Shown one piece after another: positions 11,632 through 23,460 of a stretch of 64,000 nucleotides of DNA. The stretch lies in contig JAZAYU010000003.1 in assembly GCA_038501625.1 (NCBI GenBank), positions 1,243,001-1,307,000 on the forward strand, in the 5' to 3' direction. The notes below the pieces were generated by a model. It saw only the letters and a program-made list of their open reading frames with translations, was not told where the DNA came from and ran no database searches. How positions within the stretch are numbered: the stretch's first letter is position 1; each line of letters begins with the position of its first letter. Source of the DNA: Corbicula japonica (Eukaryota; Mollusca; Bivalvia; Venerida; Cyrenidae). Made by a program: the position numbers and the translations under genes.

Positions 11632-12840
11632 TTAAAGTTTGCGTGCAACCTACCTATATCTTAAAAACTACTATAGCTACAGCTTTGAAACTTGGCACAC
11701 TTGTTCATCATCATGTCCCTAGTGTGTATGCCAAGAACCATAACTCTAACTTTCATTTTGATCAAATTATTGCCCTTTTTTGACTTAGAATTTCAGGTTA
11801 AAGTTTGCGTGCAAGCTACTGTACAAACTCATAACTTCAATACTACTAATACTACAGCTTTGAAACTTGACACACTTGTTCATCATCATGTCCCGAGTGT
11901 GTATGCCAAAAACCATAACTCTAACTTCCATTTTGTTCAAATTATGGCCCTTTTTCGACTTAGAATTTCAGGTTAAAGTTTGCGTGCAAGCTACTGTACA
12001 AACACATAACTTCAATACTACTTATACTACAGCTTTGAAACTTGGCACACTTGTTCATCATCATCTCCCAAGTGTGTTTGCCAAGAACCATAACTCTAAC
12101 TTTCATTTTGATCAAATTATGGGCCTTTTTGACTTAGAATTTCAAGTTAAAGTTTGCGTGCAAGCTAGTGTACAAACCCATAACTTCCATACTACTTATA
12201 CTACAGCTTTGAAACTTTCAGCACTTGTTCATTATCATATCCCGAGTGGGTATGCCAAGAACCATAACTCTAGCTTCCATTTTGTTCAAATTATGGCCCT
12301 TTTTTGTCTTAGAATTTCAGGTTAAAGTTTGCGTGCAAGCTAGTTTCTTTAATACTTCTTGTACTACAGCTTTGAAACTTTCAACACTTGTTTACCATCA
12401 TGACCCTGACTATGTCAGCCAAGAACCATAACTCTTTCTTTAATTTTTTATCAAATTATGGTCCTTTTTCAACTTAGAATACTTAGAATTTCTGGTTAAA
12501 GTTTGCGTGCAGGCTAGTTACTTTCGTACTTCTTGTACTATAGCTTTGAAACTAAAGACACTTGTTCACCATCATGACCCTGACTATGTATGCCAAGAAC
12601 GGTAACTCTTTCTTTGATTTTTATCAAATTATTGCCCTTTTTTTACGTAGAATTTCAGGTTAAAGTTTGTGTGCAAGCTAGTTACTTTCATACTTCTTGT
12701 ACTATAGCTTTGAAAGTTGTTCACTATCATGACCCTGACTATGTACATGTATGCCAAGAACCATAACTCTTTCTTTGATTTTTATCAAATTATTGCCCTT
12801 TTTAGACTTAGAAATTAAGGTTAAAGTTTGCGTGCAAGCT
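11632..12840 (+). repeat. Tandem array in Helentron-like copy 1
   Basis: Eight units each begin TTAAAGTTTGCGTGCAAG, with starts near 11632, 11798, 11974, 12149, 12323, 12497, 12659 and 12821 (period 162-176 bp). Each unit includes CCAAGAACCATAACTCT and ATCAAATTATGGCCCTTTTT. The units are partly open in frame, giving a spurious repeated peptide. Confidence 0.9.
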
Positions 12841-13120
12841 GGTGAAACCTCATAACTTTCATCCCATAACTTTCATTCTATTAACCGACAACTTTAAAAC
12901 TTTGTATACCTTTATTTTATCATACATCAGGTTGATGTTCAAAGGCCCATAACTCATCCTTGCTTTTTTATTTAATTTTTGCCCTTTTTCGCTTAGAAAT
13001 TAGAATTAAGAATTAGAAATTATGGTTAAACTTTCAATGTTAGTGTTTTTCATAGGTAATGCTATAGAAGAGGTTTAAAACAGATGTACTTAACATACTT
13101 TGGTTGAAAGTGTTGAGTGG

Positions 13121-14135
13121 TTATACTATACTATACTATACTATACTATACTATACCATACCATACCATACCATACCATACCATACCATACCATACCATA
13201 CCATACCATACCACACCACACCACACCACACCACACCACACCACACCACACCACACCACACCACACAACACCCCCACCACTCCCCACCACCACCACATAC
13301 CACCACCAACAACAACACCACCACCACCCCCACAACACCACCCCCACCACCACCACATACCACCACCAACAACCACAACAACACCCCCCACCACACCACA
13401 CCACCACCTCATACCACCACCACCACCAACAACACCACCACCAACAACACCACCCCCCCCACCACACCACACCACACCACCACCACCCCTACCACCACCA
13501 CATACCACCACCAACAACAACAACACCACCACCAACAACAAAACCATCACCAATAACAACACCACCACCAACAACACCATCAACAACACCACCACCAAAA
13601 AACAACAACAACACCACCACCAACAACAACAATAACACCAACAACACAACCGACAATAACACAAATAACAACAACAACACCACCACCAACAACACCGTCA
13701 ACAACACCACCAACAACAAAATTAACACCAACAATAGCATCAACAACACCACCACCAACAACAACAACACCACCACCAAAAACAACAACACCACCAACAA
13801 CAACACCATCACCACCACCACCAGCAACAATAACACCACCAACAACACAACCAACAATAACAGAAATTACAACAACACCACCACCAACAACACCACCAAC
13901 AACACCGTCAACAACACCACCAACAACAACACCACCACCAACAACACAAACACCAACAACAACACCACCAACAACAACATCAACACCAACAATAGCATCA
14001 ACAACACCAACAACCAACAACAACACTGACAACAACAACAACACCAACAACAACACCACCACCAACACCAACAACACCATCACTTCCAACACCAACAACA
14101 ATACCAACAACAGCAACCAGCATACCATACTATAC
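13121..14135 (+). repeat. G-poor pentamer-to-triplet microsatellite in copy 1
   Basis: The tract starts as ACTAT repeats, changes to ACCAT (about 13155-13213), then ACCAC (to about 13266), then runs of ACC, AAC and ACA triplets to about 14100. It ends with ACCATACTATACTACACCAC. The plus strand is almost free of G for about 1 kb. Open frames on both strands are low-complexity artefacts. Confidence 0.95.
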
Positions 14136-14651
14136 TACACCACACCACACCACATCACTTTAGGTGGGCACGGATAGTGGGTTGATGGGTGTGGGATCAG
14201 GGGTGTATGGGCTGGGTTGTGTAAACCCTCTAAAAAAACTACAATAATAAATTAAGTGTAATTTATTGATTTCCTAACTTGGATTAAGAAACTTTTGTTC
14301 ATGTGTGTGTTGGGTGTCATAAACTCTTGAATCACTCCCCAGTTTAAATGAAGCCCAGTTTAAAATGTGCTTAAATATGTCTGACTTCGAATAGTCGAGC
14401 GTGCAGTCGTTTCCGACTGGCTCTTGTTGCTTTTAGATTCATTAGGTAATTTCTGACCAAGATGCAACCAGTGCAGATCAAGACCAGAATGATGGCAAGC
14501 ATGTGCCAGCTGATGTGGATCTACACTGGTCGAACATGCAGTAAAACGCATATATAAGGAGTAAAGAGCTGTTCAGGAGTTTGCCGCGGCATAAAAGATT
14601 ATACAAAAAAACTCATTAAAAGTGGTAATATTCTATTGTGTAAAACCATGT

Positions 14652-14974
14652 TTAACCCTTTCCTTGATATATAAGCATTTTTACGCATATACCTCTATTG
14701 CGTGGACTAACGGTGTAGATCCTGATCATATGGCACGGAAGTGTCAGCTGATTTGGATCTTCACTGTTGTGCAAACAGTGTAGATCCTGATTGGTTGGCA
14801 CAGAAGTTCTTGCTGATCTGGATCTACACTGTAAACTTTTAGATTAATTATTTTATTTCTGACAAAGATGCAATCAGTGTAGATCTAGATCAGATGCCTT
14901 GGATGTGTCAGCTGATCTAGATCTACACTGGATGCACATGTGATCAAATGCATATATATGAAATAAAGGGTTAA
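14652..14974. mobile_element. Family A MITE, copy 8, next to the DUSP acceptor
   Basis: TTAACCCTTTCCTTGATATA at 14652 and GAAATAAAGGGTTAA ending at 14974. At 323 bp it is longer than the norm because it has an extra GTAGATCCTGAT hairpin block. Its edge is 25 bp upstream of the DUSP catalytic exon, so the branch point probably lies in or at the MITE. Confidence 0.8.
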
Positions 14975-14999
14975 ACAACCATGTTGTTTTTTGCTACAG

Positions 15000-15523
15000 G
15001 TATCACCCATGTTCTTAACACAGCAGAGGAGCTGGAAGATTTCAAGTATCCTGACTTGAACCTGCATGTCCGCCATCTTCTGATGAGAGATTCTGAGGAA
15101 CAGGACCTGTTGATATTTCTGGACATCTGTGTTGATCACATTCATGAAGTATGTAAAGCAGACGGACGAATATTGGTCCACTGTGTGGCGGGTGTAAGCA
15201 GATCAGCGAGTGTTTGTATAGCGTACCTTGTGAAACATAAGCACATGTCACTAAGGAAAGCGTATTACCATGTTTTCAATAGGCGTCCTTGTATTTTTCC
15301 TAATTTCGGCTTCTGGAGACAGCTGGTAGAGTTTGAGTTACAGATAAGAGGAGAGGGAAGTATAGAGTTACTCCCCCTGATTTCAGGGCTGGTACCTGAT
15401 ATAATGAGAAATGATGCTGAGCACCGAATCAAAATGGCCTGGATGCCGGAGCTGCTGGCGATGTTTAGCATGCATTTGGCTATCCTTCTTGTTCAATTGT
15501 TTTCAGTGTATTTATTCAGCTGA
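15000..15523 (+). CDS. Atypical dual-specificity phosphatase, catalytic exon
   Basis: The acceptor is GCTACAG (ends 14999). Joined to 10778-10871 the protein has 205 aa, close to the 188-198 aa of human DUSP18 and DUSP14. The active-site signature HCVAGVSRSAS is complete: His92, Cys93 nucleophile, Arg99. Asp62 in LLMRDSEEQD sits where the general acid is expected. FPNFGFWRQLVEFE matches the conserved RPNxGFWxQL block of this subgroup. Such enzymes dephosphorylate Ser/Thr and Tyr residues, often in MAPK-pathway proteins. The C-terminus (about residues 183-205, LLAMFSMHLAILLVQLFSVY onward) is strongly hydrophobic and could be a tail anchor, which is unusual. Possible poly(A) signals AATAAA lie at 15726, 15909 and 15937. 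Confidence 0.9.
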
Positions 15524-16302
15524 TGTTTCAATTTGACTGCATGTTTGACCTCTAACCATACAGACATTCCATTAATGTGTAAACATTTTACTTTCCATTC
15601 CTGAATGACTTAAATGGTAACTGAATTTCTAAAAATCATTTTTGGTTTTTCAAAAACTTACATAGCTGAAGGAAGGGAATTGTTTTCATGTTTTAATTTT
15701 ACAAATATTATTTGAAATTCATAGGAATAAAAAAACAACAGAAATTCAGTTTTGAAAAATGAAGATGTGGGAGACTTTTTGAACTGTAAAGTTTTGGCGA
15801 TTTAAATCAATACTTACTAATGATTGAACTTAAAAAGGTAGCAAAATTTAATTTGTAACTAACAATTTTTATCTGTTGTTTAGTTCACATTCATTTTGCT
15901 TGTTTTAAAATAAATTCTGCTTATAAATGCTTTACCAATAAAAGGTTAAAAGAAAATTAAATTTAACTACAATTATTGCATAATTCAAATTACATTTTAG
16001 TTGTGCTTCATTTTTATTCAGGTGAAAACTCTGAATGAGATACCAGACGTTGTATTACTAAGTGAAATGTCTGTTTGGTTAGAAGCTAAAAGTGCAGTAA
16101 AACTTGTTGTGATGTCTTTGTATTATTTATTCTGTCATGTGCTAAGCAAATCAAGAGATGATTTAGGTTACCTTTTATATCTGGTTGTATTGATTATAAC
16201 AAAGCCTTGTCAAAACAGGTCAGCTGGGCCCAGAAACCTGTTGCTTCACCTCTTAAAACATTCTATCAGTACGCCTGCCATTTATATTTATAGGGAAATG
16301 CC

Positions 16303-16484
16303 TTAACCCTTCACTCAATAGACACTGCTTTTATTGCTGGGGTGAACATTTTATATCCAGATCAGCAGGCACATCCATTCAATTTGATCAGGATCTAAAC
16401 TAAAATGTGGTGGCTGATCTAAATCTAAACTGGTCATACATGTGGTAAACCGTGTATATATAATTATATATAGAGTAAGGGATA
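16303..16484. mobile_element. Family A MITE, copy 9 (shortened)
   Basis: TTAACCCTTCACTCAATAGA at 16303 and TATATAGAGTAAGGGATA at the right. The central spacer is missing. Confidence 0.7.
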
Positions 16485-16679
16485 GTGTTGTGAAGAAATG
16501 TTTATTGATACTTAACAAGTACTTATTTTTCATATATATACCAATTTTATATTGGAAAATCTAGTCTGAAATTGTAAAGGAACTCTTACAGATGAAACAT
16601 AATTTACAATAAATTCAATTATTTATGCATAAATGTCCAAATATGTCACTGAACATGACTCTGCTTTTATGGAGGTCTA

Positions 16680-16805
16680 AAAAGACTTACCAGAACTACA
16701 AGATTATGAAAACTAAGAATAGAGAACAGCCTCAAATCTCAAGGATCTGCTTGAGATTAGAGACTGGTCTCCACTCTCAGTTTTATAATCTTAAGCTGTG
16801 GTCTG
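16680..16805. mobile_element. Family B palindromic element, copy 1 (family description)
   Basis: Family B is about 140-150 bp. One arm reads roughly AAGATCATAAAACTGAGA, GGAGACCAGTCTCAAATCTC, AAGCATCTGATTGGCTGAAA; the other arm is the reverse complement (CAGCCAATCAGATGCTTGAG to TTTTATGATCTTGG). The two arms form one long hairpin with an ATTGG/CCAAT core near the tip. Non-coding. The superfamily is unknown: no clean target duplication is visible. This copy is diverged and lacks the CCAAT tip. Confidence 0.6.
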
Positions 16806-16837
16806 GTTTGCAATCACAATATCTGATTACTTTTTAT

Positions 16838-17470
16838 ATGCCCGTTTGAAAAACGGGACGTATTATGGCAACACCTGCGGCGGGCGTCCACAGGTTTCCG
16901 CTCTCTAAGTCAAAGAGTTTTCATCTGATCTTTATCAAACTTGGTGAATATGTTGGTGGGCATAATATCTCGACCAAGTTCTATAACCAGCCAAATCCCC
17001 CCAGGCACTCCTGAATTATGGCCCTTGAATTGTCCAAAATTACTGTTTCCGCTCTCTAAGTCAAAGAGTTTTCATCCGGTCTTTATCAAACTTGGTGAAT
17101 ATGTTGGTGGGCATAATATCTCGACCAAGTTCTATAACCAGCCAAATCCCCCCAGGCACTCCTGAATTATGGCCCTTGAATTGTCCAAATTACTGTTTCC
17201 GCTCTCTAAGTCAAAGAGTTTTCATCCGGTCTTTATCAAACTTGGTGAATAAGTTGGTGGGCATAATATCTCGACCAAGTTCTATAACATGCCAAATCCC
17301 CCCAGGCACTCCTGAATTATGGCCCTTGAATTGTCCAAAAACTGAATTAGCGGTATCTGCTCTCCAAGTCGAAAAATTTTCATCGGATCGTTACGCAACT
17401 TTGATGATCAGCATTTTGACGGGCGTATTTTGTGTCAGTTTGGCACTCTTGTTCAATCTGTTGTTACAAT
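16838..17470 (+). repeat. Tandem-repeat element with terminal hairpin, 151-bp units
   Basis: It opens with a hairpin CCCGTTTGAAAAACGGG (16841-16857), followed by GGCGGGCGTCCACAGG. Nearly identical 150-151-bp units start with TTTCCGCTCTCTAAGTCAAA at 16895, 17046 and 17196, each ending CCTTGAATTGTCCAAA. A diverged piece with GGGCGTATTTTGTGTCAGTT follows. It is a separate family from the array at 17620, though hairpin plus tandem core is a similar design. Confidence 0.8.
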
Positions 17471-17619
17471 AGTTCTACAATTAATATTGAATGTTGTCCG
17501 ATTTGCATTGCAGTATAAACTAGTATCTGTGATAGTCAAAATGATTTTTAGCACGACTATTCGAAGAATATGTCGAGCTATTGTACTCACTTGGGCGTCG
17601 GCATCGGCGTCCCGCTTTG

Positions 17620-18645
17620 GTTAAAGTTTGCGTGCAACCTACTGATATCTTAAAAACTACTATAGCTACAGCTTTAAAACTTGGCACACTTGTTCATCAT
17701 CATGTCCTGAGTATGTATGCCAAGAACCATAACTCTAACTTTCATTTTGATCAAATTATGGCCCTTTTTCGACTTAGAATTTCAGGTTTAAGTTTGCGTG
17801 CAAGCTACTGTACAAACTCATAACTTCAATACTACAGCTTTGAAACTTGGCACACTTGTTCATCATCATGTCCTGAGTGTGTATGCCAAGAACCATAACT
17901 CTAACTTTCATTTTTGTCAAATTATGGCCCTTTTTTCGACTTAGAATTTCAGGTTAAAGTTTGCGTGCAAGCTACTGTACAAACACATAACTTCAATACT
18001 ACTTATACTACAACTTTGAAACTTGGCACACTTGTTCATCATCATCTCCCAAGTGTGTATGCCAAGAACCAAAACTCTAACTTTCATTTTATTAAAATTA
18101 TAGCCCTTTTTCGACTTAGAATTTCAGGTTAAAGTTTGCGTGCAAGCTAGTGTACAAACCCGTAACTTCCATACTACTTATACTACAGCTTTGAAACTTT
18201 CAGCACTTGTTCATTATCATATCCCGAGTGGGTATGCCAAGAAGCATAACTCTAACTTCCATTTTGTTCAAATTATGGCCCTTTTCAACTTAGAATTTCA
18301 GGTTAAAGTTTGCGTGCAAGCTAGTTACTTTCATACTTCTTGTACTATAGCTTTGAAACTTTCAACACTTGTTTACCATCATGACCCTGACTATGTATGC
18401 CAAGAACCATAACTCTTTCTTTAATTTTTAATCAAATTATGGCCCTTTTTCAACTTAGAATTTCAGGTTAAAGTTTGCGTGCAAGCTAGTTACTTTCATA
18501 CTTCTTGTACTATAGCTTTGAAACTTGTTCACTATCATGACCCTGACTATGTATGCCAAGAACCATAACTCTTTCTTTGATTTTTATCAAATTATTGCCC
18601 TTTTTAGACTAAGAAATTAAGGTTAAAGTTTGCGTGCAAGGTGGT
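17620..18645 (+). repeat. Tandem array in Helentron-like copy 2
   Basis: Seven units of TTAAAGTTTGCGTGCAAG type start near 17620, 17788, 17953, 18129, 18303, 18468 and 18622. Corresponding units of the two copies resemble each other more than neighbours within a copy, for example the ATCCCGAGTGGGTATGCC unit present in both. The array structure therefore predates the two insertions. Confidence 0.85.
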
Positions 18646-18911
18646 GAAACCTCATATCTTTCATTCTATTAAAACGACAACTTTAAAACTTTGTATACCT
18701 TTATTTTATCATACATCGGGTTGATTTTCAAAGGCCCATAACTCATCCTTGCTTTTTTTATTTAATTTTTGCCCTTTTTCGCTTAGAAATTAGAATTAAG
18801 ACTTAGAAATTATGGTTAAAGTTTCAATGTTAGTGTTTTTCATAGGTAATGCTATAGAAAAGGTTTAAAACAGATGTACTTAACATACTTTGGTTGAAAG
18901 TGGTGAGTGGC

Positions 18912-19695
18912 TATACTATACTGTACTGTACTGTACTGTACTGTACCGTACCGTACCGTACCACACCACACCACACCACACCACCACCCACCCCCACACC
19001 CAACCACCCACCCCACACCCACCCACCCACCACCACCCCACACCCACCCACCCCACACCCACCTCCCACCACCACCTTCCACCACCACCCACCCCACACC
19101 CACCAACCCCACACCCACCACCCCACACCACACCCACCACCCCCCACCCACCCCCCACCCGCCCACCTTCCACCACCACCCACCCCACACCCACCAACCC
19201 CACACCCACCACCCCACACCACACCCACCACCCCCCACCCACCCCCCACCCGCCCACCGCCCCCATCCACCCACCAACCACCACACCCACCCACCCCACA
19301 CCCACCCACCCACCACCACCCCCTACCACCACCCACCACCACCACCCACCCACCACACCACACTACCACCACCACCCACCACATACCACCAACACCACCA
19401 GCAACAATAACACCAACAACACAACCAACAATAACACAAATAACAACAACTACACCACCAACAACACCGTCAACAACACCACCAACAACAACATCAACAC
19501 CAACAATAGCATCAACAACAACCACCACCAACAGCAACAACACTGACAACAACACCACCAACAACAACAACACCAACAACACAACCAACAAAAACCCTAA
19601 TAACAACAACAACACCAACAACACCACCAACAACACCACCACCAACAACACCGTCAACAACACCACCAACAACAATACCATACCTTACTATACTA
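18912..19695 (+). repeat. G-poor microsatellite in copy 2
   Basis: Starts ACTAT, then ACTGT, then ACCGT, then ACCAC, then a C-rich CCACCCACC zone (18980-19370), then ACC/AAC triplets, and ends ACCATACCTTACTATACTAC. The order of change parallels copy 1, but the intermediate pentamers differ (ACTGT and ACCGT instead of ACCAT). Confidence 0.95.
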
Positions 19696-20855
19696 CACCA
19701 CACTATAGGTGGGCAGGGGTGTATGGACTGGGTTGTGTAAACCCTCTAAAAAAACTACAATAATAAATTAAGTGTAATTTATTGATTTCCTAATTTGGAT
19801 TAAGAAACTTTTGTTCATGTGTGTGTGTTGGGTGTCATAAACTCCTGAATCACTCCCCAGTTTAAATGAAGCCCAGTTTTAAATGTGCTTAAATATGTCT
19901 GACTTCGAATAGTTGAGCGTGCTGTCGTTTCCGACTGGCTCTTGTTTATATTATTTTTATTTGCATTTAATAATAAATTATATTTAGAAACAGTGCTGGA
20001 TCAATATAAAATATTATAAATGTACTTTATTACAAAACATACATTGTATGTATTTTATATAGATGGGTTGCATGTATTATGTTCATTTTATTTCATTTCA
20101 TAGCATAAATTTTGCATTTATAAAAGCCGTATATGCAATTTATGATTATATTTTTCTCAGTATTATTGTAAGTATTATATGGGTTTATCACTTGTGTACC
20201 TGTTCACAGTTTTTCCTACAGTCTAGGTAATAGTAACTATTTTATTCAACATTTGGAAAATGAATGGAAAAGGGTAGAATGTTATCTTATATTGTGTTGT
20301 GCTTACATGCATGTAATTCATACATTTTAACTGAAATCATTAACAAAATATTTTGCAAGTTTTGAAATGTCCATTAATTAAGGGTCATTTTGTTAGAGAC
20401 TTACTCAATTATTATAAAAGTAAATGAAACTACAAGTAACATGTTCAATGTCATTGTTTACTTTATAGATCTTTGACCATACCCTAAAGAAAATTTTATA
20501 GTTAAAATAATATAATGACAGTAGAAATATTAATTGTGTGTTATTATTTGGGGTGTCAAAGAAAGTTTTCTGGTTCATGGCCATTTATATTTTACAACTT
20601 GATAATCCTACATCATATTTTTTTGCTTTTCATTATTCATCTGTACTATTTGTATTCATATACATACATATTTACTATTTGTTTTCATATTATGCATACA
20701 TTTTTACTATCTGTATTCATTTACATGTTATGTCAGCATTTGTAATAAAAGAAATCTAAAGAATTATTCAGATTTTGTTATGTTCTTAAATCATATATAG
20801 ATTTATCTAGAGTACGTAGTCTAGTTTCCGCTTGAATTGGGCAAAGAACTAATTA

Positions 20856-20909
20856 GCTCCTCAAGATTCGAGACCGGTCTCCAAAGTCACCAATTTATGA
20901 CCTTGGGTT
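20856..20909. mobile_element. Family B fragment, copy 2
   Basis: Half element only: CAAGATTCGAGACCGGTCTCC to TTTATGACCTTGGG. Confidence 0.5.
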
Positions 20910-21048
20910 TCTTTGAATATTAAAGAATCCATGACATCTTATTTGAGAATTTCAAACAAACACTAGAGGCAGTTAGTGGCTTCATTTTTGTGAAGGGAGA
21001 GAAACACTAGAATTAACTGTGAGTATCGGTGGATGGAGGCTGAAATTT

Positions 21049-21229
21049 CTAACCCTTTCCTCCATATATAGCTATTTTATCTGCAGTGTTCGCTTTTTGT
21101 CAAAAATAACCTAATAAATCAAAAAGGGAACAGCATAGATCATGACCAGATGGCACCAATGTGCCGGCTGATCTGGATCTACACTGTTCACCCATGCCAT
21201 AAAGGTGTATATATGGAGAAAATGGCTAA
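21049..21229. mobile_element. Family A MITE, copy 10 (first hairpin lost)
   Basis: CTAACCCTTTCCTCCATATA at the left and TATATATGGAGAAAATGGCTAA at the right. The left GTAGATCC hairpin has been deleted. Confidence 0.75.
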
Positions 21230-21415
21230 CATAGTTTATATTTTCTGAACGATGTTGAAATTGAAGTGAAGGTGTTTGACCTACAAAGGAGTTGTAAATA
21301 AGCTTGACCAAACTTGTGCTGTCTTTGTGAAAGATAAATAACTACAATGGCAGTGAGTGGCTGCGCTTCAACTACTGACGTGTCTTTAACCGTAAATTCT
21401 GATACCAGAGCCAAT

Positions 21416-21541
21416 GATCATAAAACTGAATCAAGAGACCATTCTCAAATCACAACCACCCGACTGGTCGCCATTTCAGCCAATCAGATGCTTAAGATTT
21501 AAGACTGGTCTCCAATCACAGTTTTATGATCTTGGGCCCAG
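21416..21541. mobile_element. Family B element, copy 3
   Basis: GATCATAAAACTGAATCAAG to GTTTTATGATCTTGGGCCC, with CAGCCAATCAGATGCTTAAG in the second arm. The first arm has lost its ATTGG tip. Confidence 0.7.
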
Positions 21542-23460
21542 AACAAAATGGCTTTGCATTTTACTCTATAACATCATACTATGTATACACTGTTATTACA
21601 TGTGTGAATATACAACAAGACATGTTGCGAGATAGCATCGGGTCTATCCAGATATTCCAGCACTAGACACATATTTTAGACTGGTAATTGGTTACGGTAT
21701 TTAAAAGGGTGTTTGTAAATTCTGAATTTGAATTTGTGAGCTATTATAAAATGAACCTTTGTTCAGATTAAATGTTAGATGTGATCATTTAGGAGTTAAT
21801 ACATGCGCTGGGTAGATTAAAAAGCCACGAATGTTCCCGTACATAAGAGGCTATCAAAACAGGTTGAGAGTTTTTTTTACCGATTAAATGAAATGGAAGA
21901 ATAAAGAGCGCTTTTGTCGCATTCGCTGGAAGTGCGCTGTGACGGTCATCAAACGGAATTTACTAGTTGTATATATAATACAGACGTTATTGATCTGGTA
22001 TAGAAATCAATCGCTTAATTTGGTTAGTTTTGTTATATGCCATAAAAGTTGCATTTAATTTAGCTGAGGACGTATTTGGGAATACAAAGTTATGTCGGGG
22101 GATTTATGAATCTTGTTGCAGACTTGATTCCCTTGTTAGGCTGGAATAGTGTCATGATTGTAAGTATAAGTTTCGTTCTAATTGCTGTCGACAGCCTGTA
22201 TTTTATGTAGAACATCAGGAAGATAAGAAGAAAAATTCTATATTTTGCTCATGAATTCGCTGCAACAGGGAAAAGAACGAGCAGTGTCATACAATGCCGC
22301 TTCTGTCCTTGGTTGAGTAGAATGTAAGGAATTGTCTTCGAAATACATGGCTTGGTAGAGTCTCGCCATTTATATTTTTCTCTACCGGCAGTTACCTAGA
22401 TACGTTAAGTACGATGCATGTACCTGTTTTTTCTTTACGTGCATTTGTGTCGCATGGTTGCAAATGTGTTTGCAGGTCGACAGAATATAATACGAATGTA
22501 AAATAAACAATTTGCTTCTTAAAGGCACCCATTCTGGCAGTTGCCGCCAATGTGATTAAGATTCGGCGAGTCGCGAGAAGTGCACTGTCTCCCCGGAAAG
22601 TGGGTTTATACGAGATTCAAACGGTTTTAATAAAAACCGAGCCGCCACATCCCAACAAGATCGAACACAAATTTGATAAATAAAAATTTAAATGATTTTT
22701 ATTTCCAGCTACAGTCTCCTTGATATCAGTTTTGGTATTTTATGGTTATAAAATAGGTTTTTTTTCTCACTAATTTGGAAAGAATATTGTCATTTCACGG
22801 ATAATTTGGCACCAAGTAATCGTAGATTTTCCGCCTGATAACGTATATTGAATGATTGTTCATTACATTATTACAATGGATAGTGTTAATGGGTTTGCCT
22901 GAGTGCACAGTTCATGCAATAAAACTACTGTGACCTACTGATCGTGTTTTTTTTCTAAAGAAATAAAATGATAAATTTGCTAGCTTAGCTGACCAAGCCT
23001 GACAAGAAAAGAGAAAGTAATCCATAACTTGAACTTTCTTTGGATATAAATTTCAAAGCCGTCCCATATCAAAGATTTACTAATTTGAACTGTTGTCTAG
23101 ATATATCGGATATAGCCGGTAGATAATAACATAAAAGCTTTCACGCTTTTACGAAATAGTTGTAAAACAAAGATGCGGTGATTGAAAAATCTTTAAACTA
23201 AGCATTTTTATTACAATGCAAGTATCATCCCAACAGCAGGAAAATCAGTTTAAGCTCTGATTTGGATCACTGAGAGAACTCTTCGGAAAATAAGGTTCTT
23301 GTACTGTATTAAAGAAGAAATTACATAAAAAACATCCAATATTAAACCAAGTTACAGAAGATGGTATTCGCTCTTTTATTGGATTTTATTTGAATATTTC
23401 CTAAAAAGTCAACAATTACTGTCAGTTAAAAATATTAGTTAAACTTTATAAGCAAATAAT
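21542..23460. other. Region without recognisable gene
   Basis: AT-rich sequence between the two DUSP genes. A 5' non-coding exon of the second DUSP could lie here, but none can be placed. Confidence 0.4.

Larger units (their letters stand above)
11555..14427 (+). mobile_element. Helentron-like non-autonomous element, copy 1
   Basis: The 5' end is a hairpin: AGCTCGAC and GTCGAGCT pair around TATTCGAAGAATA. The 3' end has CTTCGAATAGTCGAGC (inverse of the 5' end), then the hairpin CAGTCGTTTCCGACTG, then GCTCTTGT. It lies between T residues (ACAGTTTTT on the left, T-GCTTTTAG on the right) with no obvious target duplication. Inside are a tandem array (11632-12840), a spacer, a microsatellite block (13121-14135) and a right unique part. 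This layout matches the bivalve pearl/HINE elements, which belong to the Helentron branch of Helitrons; that assignment is inference from architecture. No Rep/helicase ORF, so it is non-autonomous. It sits in the DUSP intron. Confidence 0.7.
11457..14569. mobile_element. Family A MITE, copy 7, split by the Helentron-like element
   Basis: The left part is 11457-11554 (CCCTTTACTCCATAG to GGATCTACAG). The right part is 14428-14569 (GCTTTTAGATTCATTAGG to ATAAGGAGTAAAGAG). The two parts join to give the normal family A order, so the intervening 2.87 kb is an insertion with well-defined ends. Confidence 0.8.
17550..19945 (+). mobile_element. Helentron-like non-autonomous element, copy 2
   Basis: Same architecture as copy 1. 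The 5' end is AGCACGACTATTCGAAGAAT. The array runs 17620-18645, the microsatellite 18912-19695, and the right unique part ends GTCGTTTCCGACTGGCTCTTGT at 19945. The flanks are ATTTTT on the left and TTATATT on the right. The first stem base pair of the 5' hairpin and one base of the 3' hairpin differ from copy 1. At 2396 bp it is shorter, mainly in the microsatellite and one array unit. Confidence 0.7.

Noticed and set aside
11478..12431. Repeated peptide ORFs (FQVKVCVQA... units)
   Set aside because: They are made by ~170-bp non-coding tandem units that happen to be open; the frame shifts between units and the same occurs at 17581-18412.
13100..14128. Long ORFs on both strands (Thr/His/Asn-rich or Val/Leu/Gly-rich)
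   Set aside because: They are translations of the A/C microsatellite; several frames are open at once, as expected for stop-free simple sequence.
16941..17472. ORFs of 74-126 aa with repeated ISRPSSITSQIPPGTPELWP
   Set aside because: Products of the 151-bp tandem repeat.
18852..19763. Long Pro/Thr/His and Gly/Val/Trp ORFs
   Set aside because: Same low-complexity artefact in the second Helentron-like copy.
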